Assembly (NCBI GenBank): GCA_009823395.1 | Contig: CM020512.1 | Span: 9,249,405-9,313,404 of the forward strand | Reading direction: 5' to 3' | Origin: Thamnaconus septentrionalis | Taxonomy: Eukaryota; Chordata; Actinopteri; Tetraodontiformes; Monacanthidae | DNA length: 64,000 nucleotides | Position numbers and translations under genes: made by a program | The notes under the pieces: generated by a model | What the model saw: only the letters and a program-made list of their open reading frames with translations | Told to the model about the DNA's origin: nothing | Database searches by the model: none | Shown here: piece after piece, positions 1 to 8,673 of the stretch | Numbering within the stretch: the first letter of the stretch is position 1 | Layout: each line of letters opens with the position of its first letter

Positions 1-147
1 CCCCCCACTCTGACAGGACTACTGGAGTAATATTCCCCAAAGCCTTTATTCTCACTTGTTTCTCCTTTTTTTCTTCCTCCGCCCAACTCGACCCCCTCCT
101 CCCTCCTCCTGCCTTTGTTAAAGACGGCCCCTCAACCACTCCCCCCA

Positions 148-148
<1 letters not shown>

Positions 149-185
<37 letters not shown>
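149..185. repeat. (CT)n microsatellite
   Basis: About 18 uninterrupted CT units. Confidence 0.9.
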
Positions 186-189
<4 letters not shown>

Positions 190-409
190 TGCCTCTCGCA
201 CATTCTCGCTCGCTCCCTCATTATGCGCTCATCCGTTCCGCCGGCTGAGGGCTGAGAGCGGAGTGCTCGCTCGCTCACTCGCTCGGGAGGAAGGAGAGTG
301 TTTGGGTAGCCGGCGACACGCTGCCGCCTGCCGCTTGCCTCTCCTTAAAGAGGTGGAAGAGAGAGAGAGAGAGACATCCGGAGCTGCTCTACCTTACGGC
401 CGCCACACC

Positions 410-429
410 TCCTCCTCCTCCTCCTCCTC
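410..429. repeat. (TCC)n tract
   Basis: About 6-7 units in the CpG-rich upstream region. Confidence 0.85.
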
Positions 430-1265
430 ATTCCCGCCCTCCCTTTTCTTGCTCCCTCCCGGTGATGCCGCGTCTGTCCGACGACGACTTCTCTCATTGA
501 CTCAGTCGCTCCAGCCGGCTGAGTGCGCTGACACCGGGACCACTACCTGCTGCCTGCGGGGGATTAACGCGCGCAGTGAATACCCTCAGCCTAATTTGTT
601 GTCTTGGCTGCTGCTGAATGCACCCGATCCCCTTCGGAGGAGAAGCTGGCGCGTAAAATCCTCGTGGACACGGCGGCGTGACAGCGCCTAAGGACTGAGG
701 GCTCAGGACGAGGACTGGATGCTTTGGGGGGGAGGCGGGTGATTAGGGACCAAAAACCAGAGGGGAGACGACGCGCGGACAAGTTCATTCTTAAAAGGAG
801 CCAGTGGCAGGAGACAAGTCGGGAGAGGGATCGGAATGCAAGGAGAACCTTTCGCTCTCTTCTTATTTGCTGGGGATTCTCTGTCAGGAGCGCCGACACA
901 AGGGGAGTAAAGCCGAACAAATCTCCGCCTGGAGCGTCTCGGTTGATTTCCGATCACACACAGATTTTCTCCCGCCCGCCAGCGCGTCGGTGCTCCGCGT
1001 TTCGCCGCTCATCCACGGCAGCTTCGGCGGGCCGTTGGGAAAAAGAAGGCAGAGCTCCGCCGCCGACAGGTCGAACGGGATCGTCCCCCTCCGCAACTTT
1101 TCTCCTCCGTCCCCGTGGAGCCACTTTTTCCGGACCTGTTTTTGGCCCCCCCCACGGCACACGAGAGGGGGCGGGGGCCTACCGTCTTCGCGAGGCTGGC
1201 CGTGAATAAAGGCTATTGAGGCGAGGAGGAGCGGCAGACACGCAAGAGGGGAAACAAGGGGGTCG

Positions 1266-1283
1266 AAAAAAAAAAAAAAAAAA
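1266..1283. repeat. Poly(A) tract
   Basis: An 18-base A homopolymer within GC-rich DNA. Confidence 0.9.
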
Positions 1284-1482
1284 GGAACCTTCCACGCGAA
1301 CCTTGGAGCCTCGGAGCAACATATGGTTCAGCGGGAGGCGGCCAGCTGCTTCTGCCGCCTTCCCCGCTGGTCACGCTAGGGGGAGGATACAACTTGCTCC
1401 AGTGGCAGTGTCAAGTTTGGACAGATGATATACATCGTCGGCGCGACGCAATCTCCCAGGCGGCGAGTCGAGCGTCCGCTGG

Positions 1483-1490
1483 ATATAAAG
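1483..1490 (+). promoter_or_regulatory. TATA-like motif (ATATAAAG)
   Basis: A TATA-box-like octamer in otherwise GC-rich DNA, about 870 bases before the agrin ATG. A start about 30 bases downstream would give a leader with several upstream ATGs unless part of it is spliced out. It may be a chance match. Confidence 0.2.
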
Positions 1491-2353
1491 AAGCAGCTGT
1501 GAGGGAGCAGCCGACGCTCCCGGCCCCACCAGGCAACCGGCGTCAAGGGGGGCGCTTGACGATATACCAGACTGTCATCTCAGGGGGGCGGGGAAGTCAT
1601 TGGCGAACACATGTTGTAGCGGAGCGGCGGGCTGTTTGACAAGGAACACGTGGCCTCTTCCCCAGCCAGGTGGACTGGGAAGCGGCGGGATCGCTGTGGA
1701 TACAAACCGTCTCGGGAAGTTTTTCTCCTTGTGGATATCTTGACAGTTCCATTGGCCCACCAGAAGCACGGCTTAGGCGCATCTCATGCAGATTCATCCC
1801 CGACGCGCATCGACACACTTTTGCCAGCACATTGTCACCTCTCATTTCCCCCCCATGCACATTTCGCCGCTGTAAGTATAACCCACCGCCCCACCGCCAC
1901 CTCCTCCACGTCCACGGCCCATCGCCTCGTCTTCCCGGCGGATGCAGCAGCATGGAGGTGGTGTGGACAGGTGGGGGGCTGTAGTAGGAGTCCAGAGTCT
2001 CGTCCCCCACCACCACCACCACCAGTCTATCTTCTTTTCCCAAATTGATGTCGCCCTCTCGGAAAATGCGTTGCTTGGAAACCAGTGAAAGCTTTGCTCC
2101 TGCGATTTTGTGACAGAGACCCGCACGGGGTCGCCGCTGGAGCCGCCGCTGAAGCACCAACCGTCGAGGCAGCTGCCCCGCTTTCTTGTTTTTTGTGTGT
2201 TCCACCCTTCCACCTTCATCTTCTTTTCTCAACCGCCCGCGCCCCCACCCCACCGCCACCATTTTCTCCAACGGGTCCTTGGGCACCCCTCGCCGCCCTC
2301 CACGTCCCATCATCTCCCCCGGCCTGGGGGGGAGGGGGTCGTTGGACTGGAGC

Positions 2354-2519
2354 ATGAGCGGGTGCCACTATCCCTCGTCGCCGCCGGCCGACCAGGAGCG
2401 CCGCTACCAGCACAAGGTGTCCCTGGTGGTGCGCTACTTCATGATCCCCTGCAACATCTGCCTGATCCTGCTGGCCACGTCCACGCTGGGCTTCGCCGTG
2501 CTCCTCTTCCTCAACAACT
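2354..2519 (+). CDS. agrn: Agrin, transmembrane (TM/SN) isoform, coding exon 1 (partial gene)
   Basis: Start ATG at 2354 (A at -3). The exon encodes 55 codons plus one base. Residues 1-27 form a hydrophilic, probably cytoplasmic tail with Arg16, Arg17, Lys21 and Arg27. Residues 28-53 are hydrophobic and contain YFMIPCNICLILLATSTLGF, which matches the signature anchor of vertebrate TM-agrin. From family knowledge, this is an uncleaved type II anchor that leaves the rest of agrin, a heparan sulfate proteoglycan, outside the cell. This form is mainly neuronal and lacks the laminin-binding NtA domain. The donor begins at 2520 (gtacgt; +4 is not the consensus base), giving a phase 1 junction. The exon is GC-rich, like exon 3. 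The tail before residue 22 differs from the mammalian sequence as I remember it, while the anchor is nearly invariant. Gene identity is very secure. The transcription start is not visible, and a longer N-terminus in the same frame is possible but unlike the family. Confidence 0.95.
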
Positions 2520-3867
2520 GTACGTTAAGTTTTGACAGAGAGAGAAAAAAAAAAGCGCCGCTGTGCATTTAAATCTGAAACTCGCTAAAAGTCTGAGACA
2601 AAAGTCCCGGTGAGGTGATTTTAAGGTGGTTTAGCTTGCAAAAATACATGCAGCTCGTTCTTCTCGTCCTTGTTGAAACACTCTTGTTGACGGCCCCTGT
2701 CGAATGCTGCAGAGCCCCCTCCACCCCGGTGACCCCACCATCCCCCCCTGCTGGTAAAATTGCCTCCCGTTTCCGTTTCAAGGACTTAGCATTTGCTTTG
2801 ATGAAGCATTAAATGGCGACTAAATGCCTTTGGAGGATGGAAATTTGTGTCTTGGCCCGGAAAAGCTCTGAACCCGTTTGTCATCTGCTGCCACTGCACC
2901 GGGCGCAAGGGGCTAATTAAAGCTGCAAAGGAGTGATGTTGGAGCGCCTCGGCGCAATTGTGGCCATGGCGGTACTGTGTATTATGCTAAAAGAGTTGTT
3001 TTGAAGAGTTTTTTTTTTTTTTTTTCATCTGGCAAGAGAGATTTATCTCTGCTGCTTAGTTTATTACTCTCCAATTTGGCAGCGGAATCGCCGAGATTTT
3101 CTCGATTTTCGAGATGCTCAGCTGCGCTCACGACCCGCTCTGCCGCAATCGTCCCACAGTTTTGCCTCAAAATAAGACATTTGCCAGTCACTTGAGCTCG
3201 ATATGTTTTTAATTGCCTGCCGAGTGGCTGAAACTCCCATCTCTAATATTGCATGAGCGCTCTGATTTATCCGTCCTCCGCTTGCCTTCTCGCAGATCTA
3301 TTTCTGGCCACTTTTGAATTTTTTTCCCTCAAATCTCCGGCTTTGCGGAACGTGCAAAATTCACTCGAGCTGTTTTAATGAGCGGACGCTTCATTTTTTT
3401 TTTTGAAGACGTCCAGAGAAGTGCTGAGGAGGACTTTTAAAGGCTGGATGCTGTGTTTATGTTCGGCGGACATGGTCACTCGTCCGTGTCGACTCTCCTT
3501 CTTCGGCGACCCTGATATCGGACTGTTGACATTTCAGCTGTGAGCACGGCTAAGTCCTCCGTAGCGCTTCCTCTCCCTCATTCGGTGCGTCTTTCTTTCT
3601 TTTTCTTTTTTTTTAGTTTGGAAGGGAGGAGAGCCATTCATTTGTAACCTCGTCGTGCGACCAAATCAATCCTCGACGACGGCAGATTCCATTAGATTTA
3701 ATAGAGTCTCCATTCAAGTGGGCCAATTCTGGCCTCCCCCGGTCGACGGTGCGAGAAAGAAAAGTGCACCGTGGGAGGAGAGGAAGAAATGAATCCATCA
3801 CGCTGCAAGGACCCCCTCTGTCAGTTCGCGGCACGGGGACAGCCGGCCGGTGACGGCGGTCGCTGCC

Positions 3868-3898
3868 GGGGGTCGGGGGAGGGGCAGGGGGAAGGGGG
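3868..3898 (+). other. G-quadruplex-capable G runs in intron 1
   Basis: Five G runs of four to five bases separated by only one or two bases (TC, A, CA, AA) on the sense strand. This fits the four-run quadruplex pattern with very short loops. Confidence 0.6.
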
Positions 3899-4293
3899 TG
3901 ACGTTAGCTGGGTGTGGGAGGAGTCACTCACCACTCGGAAATCACGACATCTGCCGCCACCGCCGCCGCCATACGGGCTGAACCCGCTGCTGTCCCTGCC
4001 AGCGGAATCCACACATAGACGCAGACTCACTTTTTTTTTTTGGGAGGCGGGAAGCTTCGCAAACACACCTCCTTCTCTCTCTCTCCCCCATCCCCCGCGC
4101 GTGGCGCACAAAATGTCACAGTCAGACACATATTGATTCGGCGACGATAGGGGCCTGAGCGATGGCCGCGTTGTGACATGCGCGTGCGCTCGTGGATTCC
4201 CGCTGAAAAGGGAAGATGGGGAAGCCCGATATGTTTATGGAAAGACCTTATCTCGTCCTTTTCATTATGGAAATATGAACAAGTCATTCAGCT

Positions 4294-4296
<3 letters not shown>

Positions 4297-4349
<53 letters not shown>
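4297..4349. repeat. (TC)n microsatellite
   Basis: About 26 units, uninterrupted. Confidence 0.95.
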
Positions 4350-4352
<3 letters not shown>

Positions 4353-4411
4353 TCTCGGCGTCTCGGCTCTCACTTTGAACGCCGCCTTATCAGCCGGCCC
4401 GTGTCGGATTC

Positions 4412-4470
4412 CTCACCCCCGTCCCTCCCCCGACCTTCTCCCTCCCCCTCGCCCTCCCCCTCCCCCTCCG
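4412..4470. repeat. C-rich pyrimidine block
   Basis: CCCTCC-type repeats with few purines. The minus strand has many G runs. Confidence 0.7.
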
Positions 4471-4784
4471 CATCCTCACTACGACAATACGTCTCTGTCG
4501 TTTGTCTCGCGTGCGTTCAGACGTGTGCGTCCGCGTCGGCCCGTCGCCCAACTTCTACATTTTCCGCGGCAATTTCCAGCCCTCCCCTTGTTTCACCCCC
4601 ATCACACACACACACACACACCCGCGCACACAACCTCCCAGATGGAAATCAGTTACTGTCATCACTGACTGGAAAACAGCTTCAGCAGACACTTCATTAT
4701 TCACCTCCAGCACCAGCAGCGCCGCGCGGCACCGCGCCACCCCTCTCCTCGTTTTTTTCCCTTCCCTTCCCTTCCTCCCTCACA

Positions 4785-4788
<4 letters not shown>

Positions 4789-4822
<34 letters not shown>
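4789..4822. repeat. (CA)n microsatellite
   Basis: 17 CA units. Confidence 0.95.
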
Positions 4823-4823
<1 letters not shown>

Positions 4824-4989
4824 CCGCCACCCTGAAGCGGAGAGTGTTGACAAGCAATTCTAAAGCCAGCCTAAATTTAAAACTCAGAGCTGTGTCTTGG
4901 GACACTGACGGGTATCGCACGAGTCCTGGAAGGAAAAAAAAAAAAAAAAGAGGCTTCGGCTCTTGACGGGGGCCGAGCAAGGAAGAAGC

Positions 4990-5046
4990 GAGAGAGAGAG
5001 AGCGAGAGAGGGAGAGGAGAGGAGAGAGAGAGAGAGAGAGAGAGGA
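4990..5046. repeat. (GA)n-rich purine tract
   Basis: Imperfect GA/GGA repeats, almost purely purine. Confidence 0.85.
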
Positions 5047-5478
5047 GAAGTGTTGGCGGCCTAATTGATGAGATGTGTTTTATCTTCCTCATTATCCTCT
5101 CCTAGCAGAGACGTCAGAAGGATGGCTTGATGCCTGCTTGTCCCCTCTGAGTTTGTGTGTGTGTGTGCGTCCACGCACATGCGCGCGCGTGGTTGTGTTT
5201 GTTCACTTCAGGCAGCTCTGACAACTGAACGAGGCTCAGCTCTGCTTAGTGTGAGTCAGTCCGACAGCTGACTTGACCAGAATGAGGGTGCCGGCTTGTT
5301 CGGATGACGGTTGTGTGTTGTTGTTTTTTTTTTTTTTTCTAAAGACTTTTAGTTCCCGCGAGAAAAAAATTGGTACTCAGAAAAAATGACTTGTCTGCAC
5401 AGTTGTGAACAATTTTTCTGTATTTGCTGGTTCAATTTTTTTGTAAGAAAAAAAAAATCCTTTGTCTGGCATTCAAGC

Positions 5479-5503
5479 CATTGTGATGTCACCAAGGGCA
5501 GAG
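5479..5503 (+). repeat. Palindrome-core repeat, core fragment
   Basis: Carries the core ttgtgatgtcaccaagggca with one mismatch relative to the other copies. No flanking boxes are recognisable, so it may be a relic or a chance match. Confidence 0.35.
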
Positions 5504-6390
5504 ATTCATCTTCATCTATTTTGGCTAAATTATTCATTTTCCAGATTAAAAAAAAAAAAAAAAAAGAAAACTCTGCTCCCGTCCTCCCCTGATTTGCTGC
5601 CGTCGTGCGCCTGCGAGTCTTTTGCGAGTCTCGTTGTGTAGTTTTGCCAGCCTACCTGCTCTCGCAGTTGCACGTCCTTGTTAGCGGCGGAAAATGATTA
5701 ACTGCTTAATTAATCAGCAAATTGACGGAACGCCTAACGCGCACGGTACACAGTGGAGTCGTGCGGCGCGCTGGAACGTGAGATCAATCTTTTTGGAAAC
5801 TTCAGAATGTTTTTTCTCTGCCCTGCGGACGCGTCCGTTCTCCCCTTTCCATCTGCGAAACTCGCTGCTGCGCGTCCATTAGCGTTTCTGGAGAGGCGCT
5901 GAAAGGGCGAAAACTTCTCGGGTTTCCTGCGGAATTCCCTCCTGAGCCCGACTCCACACTCCGGTCATCTGAAACGCCGGGTCCCGTGTCTCGGTTCCCA
6001 CACGGAGAGAGCGGCTCGACGTCACCGTCCGCTGGGTGCTGACCCGCAGAGCTGCGTGATGTCATTTGATATATTAGCAGGAGGGAAAAAAAGTTGATTT
6101 ATCTGGCGTGCGGCCGTCGGGGGAAGGGTTGAGTTTCCCTCGCCTGACTCGACTTCATATCAGTTCTTGCAGGTTTCAACCCCCCCAAAGTCCCCCCCAC
6201 TGAAAAGTGTGACGCCTCCTGCAGGGCCAAGAGCGGCGCTGAAAAGCTGCACGATTGTCTTAAAGTCAACGTCTGCGCAGCTTTAAAGCTAACACGGGCC
6301 ATAAATCCCGCCTCCCACAATGCATCTTGATTTTTTTTTTTCCCCCTACAACGGGACAGCTGCTATATTCCAGTGTATTTCTTTCCACTT

Positions 6391-6435
<45 letters not shown>
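6391..6435. repeat. (GT)n microsatellite
   Basis: About 22 units with one early interruption. It ends 225 bases before exon 2. Confidence 0.95.
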
Positions 6436-6438
<3 letters not shown>

Positions 6439-6659
6439 CTGATTAAGACCTTGTCTGAATTCAACATTAGTTGCATTGGCACCAGCCTCCTTTGAAGTGA
6501 CCCGGGGTGTCTTTTTTTTTTTTAAACGGTTTTCTGCCTTTTTCCTATTTTTTCACCCTTTTCCCAGATCTCTGTTATTTAATCTTTACTCTCTGAAACG
6601 TCCTTTTAAACCAAAACTAAAAATAACCCACCATTCTCTTTTTTTTTTATCTCTTTCAG

Positions 6660-6698
6660 ACAAACCTCCTCACTTCACGCCGGCGCAGCCTCCTGATG
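6660..6698 (+). CDS. agrn: Agrin coding exon 2, juxtamembrane linker
   Basis: A 39-base exon that is too short to stand out as an open frame. It follows a pyrimidine-rich acceptor (ttatctctttcag, AG at 6658-6659) and ends at a strong donor (gtgagt from 6699). Both junctions are phase 1. Joined to exon 1 it reads YKPPHFTPAQPPDG, matching the Pro-rich linker between the membrane anchor and the first follistatin-like domain of agrin. The first codon is split: the final T of exon 1 plus AC gives Tyr. In mammalian LN-agrin the equivalent position is Asp, which would need an upstream exon ending in G. That indicates this exon is shared by both isoforms, although the LN exons themselves are not in the window. 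The match in sequence, phase and splice signals makes the call firm despite the length. Confidence 0.92.
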
Positions 6699-6864
6699 GT
6701 GAGTCCACTGTTTCCCTGACCAGTGTTTTTCTTTTTTTTTTTTTTTTGAAATCATTTTTTGCTTCCTCTGTCAATAATGACCTTGGACGGCTGATTCCCG
6801 TCTTTGAAGTCGGCCGCTGTCTGCGCCCCCTTTTTTCCTGCTCTTAGACCCCCCACCCTCTCCC

Positions 6865-6887
6865 CCTCCTCCTCCTCCTCCTCCTCC
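6865..6887. repeat. (CTC)n tract
   Basis: About seven units in a longer pyrimidine-rich stretch. Confidence 0.8.
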
Positions 6888-7034
6888 CCCTCCTCCCTCG
6901 GCGGCTGCTCTCGGTATGGCGGGCACGCGTCCAGGTCGGCTCGTGGCGGCTTTGATGTGCGAGGGATCTTTTGATGACTTCATTTGATCCGCTGGACGCG
7001 GCTAGTTGGGGCCGATGTTGGATAGCTGTTGGCA

Positions 7035-7057
7035 CGGCGGCGGCGGCGGCGGCGGCG
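7035..7057. repeat. (CGG)n tract
   Basis: Seven CGG units. Confidence 0.9.
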
Positions 7058-7757
7058 TTGGCCTTCTCCTGATGGGGCCTAATAGGATAATAACCAGCCT
7101 CTCCCCGGGTGCTTCCGCCTTCCTCCAGGCTGCCGGCGGGTTTGAAGGCCTCGGGCACGACGCTTGTTAGCCGCATCTTCCCGTCCTGTCACGCCCACGT
7201 AGCATTTAGCAAATTGAGGGGATGAGTATTTTGACAACTTGGTGTCAAAATACTTTCTGGGGTCCAGTTACATGGGCCTCACGCTTAAGGAAAATGAATG
7301 TATTTTCTTTTATTACTAAGAGAAGAAGATGTGCGGATGATTTAATTGGAGGTAAACAGCTGATTTCCAAGCCACCGCCGCCACCACCAGCATGAATATT
7401 TCACCGAGGCAGCACAGTCGGACATGGTTGGATTGACTTTGTTTTTTGTGTTTTTGTTTTGGTTTTTTTTTGTGCTTTCTCTTTCTACTGTATTCCGAGG
7501 GACGGACGGACTCCTGCTAGTTGTGTCACGCTGCCCGTGTGTGCTGTCTACAAAGCCAGAGGTTAGGAAGGAATGTAAAAGAAAGAAAAAAAAAGAAATA
7601 AAGGCAAAGAAAAAAAGGCGAGAGAAATGTCTCTAATGATTGGCCAGCTGATGCCGGGGACAAAAGGCCACAGTGGGAGTGTTGCTGGAACTGTCTGTGA
7701 TAATTGCTCAATCACTCGCCCTGTAGGTCCAGTTTGTTTGGGAAAGCACAATTGTTT

Positions 7758-7777
7758 AAAAAAAAAAAAAAAAAAAA
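7758..7777. repeat. Poly(A) tract
   Basis: A 20-base homopolymer. Confidence 0.9.
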
Positions 7778-8042
7778 CGTGATGGGGGGAAAAGTAACAA
7801 ATTAGAAGTGGTTTATCATGAATGTGATTGTTCGGACAATGGTGGCTTTCTCACCGGCGACGTGAGAGAAAAAAAACAAAAAACGGCCGCTATGGCTTTT
7901 CAGCAGCGTAATTGCGGCTGATTGGAACGTTTCTCAACTTGGCCTCAACCTCGACCTGAGCGCGCCGATGTCGTGGCGTCAGGCCCGCCGCGCTCCGCCC
8001 GCCTCGGAAAAAAACGGTGGAAATTCGATTTCCACCAACGCC

Positions 8043-8063
8043 GCAGCAGCAGCAGCAGCAGCA
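8043..8063. repeat. (GCA)n tract
   Basis: Seven GCA units. Confidence 0.85.
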
Positions 8064-8654
8064 CCTGTTCTGTTTTTCTGTTTAGTTTTTTTGTTTTTTA
8101 TTTTAATGAAGGATGAAATTGACTTGACAAGTTATTACATATCGCAGAGCGTCTCCCTCTCTCCCTCTCTCTCCTGTTTGTCTGTTTTTGCGAGGGAAGG
8201 GGAAGGAGGGAAGAAAATTTGTCTCACCACTGCTAAAACAACAAGCGCTACGCCGCCGCCACCGCCGCCGCTCCCTGGTCGTCTTTAAATGTCTCAAACG
8301 GCGTCGGCGTATCGACTGAGTCTCTCATTTCCCCGCGTATTAAAGACTATGCTTTTTTTCTCCTCCCTCCTGCGCTGTCTGAGGGGGCCACGGTGTGTTT
8401 CTGCTCTAGTCGACCGTTTAAAAAGGTGCTGCGAGCCCTTAATTACATTTCCAATAGTTCCGTAGGTCGCCCCCGACAGCCGCCTGTGCTATTTTAATAC
8501 AGCGAGCGGAAAAACAAAAGCCAAAAGTCTACAATCAGCGGGGTAAGCCTGCCCGCTGGGAGCCACTTTCTCCGGGTCATTTAATACTGGAGAGATTAGC
8601 GAGACAATTACCGCCGCTTCAAATAAGACAGTAAGGCCAGTTCTTTCTGTTTAG

Positions 8655-8673
8655 TTTTTTTTTTTTTTTTTTT
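8655..8673. repeat. Poly(T) tract
   Basis: A 19-base homopolymer. Confidence 0.9.

Larger units (their letters stand above)
1..2353 (+). promoter_or_regulatory. CpG-rich upstream region and 5' leader of TM-agrin
   Basis: From about 230 to 2353 the DNA is GC-rich with many CpG dinucleotides and continues into exon 1, the look of a vertebrate CpG-island promoter. GC-box-like G runs occur near 1580-1592, and a TATA-like ATATAAAG lies at 1483-1490. Upstream ATGs occur near 1609, 1785, 1853, 1940, 1952, 2047 and 2065. A long leader would therefore carry several small upstream frames; alternatively the true start is close to 2354. A good donor-like gtaagtat at 1874 hints at a 5' untranslated intron, but no convincing acceptor precedes the ATG. 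No NtA-type coding sequence is visible. The exact promoter is inference. Confidence 0.5.
2520..6659 (+). other. agrn intron 1 (4.1 kb)
   Basis: Bounded by gtacgt and ctctttcag. It contains poly-T near 3010, a run of G tracts at 3868-3898, a long TC repeat at 4297-4349, a C-rich block at 4412-4470, CA at 4789-4822, GA at 4990-5046, a fragment of the palindrome-core repeat at 5479-5503 and a GT repeat at 6391-6435. 5686-5725 is AT-rich with TAATTAAT-type motifs. No coding exon, RNA gene or intact mobile element was recognised. Confidence 0.85.

Noticed and set aside
1..2353. Search for the LN-agrin signal peptide and NtA domain exons
   Set aside because: No translation in this interval resembles the NtA domain. 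These exons are expected further upstream.
1870..2353. 5' untranslated intron starting at the gtaagtat at 1874
   Set aside because: The donor is good, but no acceptor with a pyrimidine tract and AG is convincing before 2354. Left as a possibility only.
1597..2355. 252-codon minus-strand frame opposite the start of agrin
   Set aside because: Antisense to CpG-rich promoter DNA; the sequence is low in complexity and resembles no family.
8580..8595. TAATACTG match to a miR-200 family seed
   Set aside because: The following bases do not match a mature miR-200 and no hairpin is evident.
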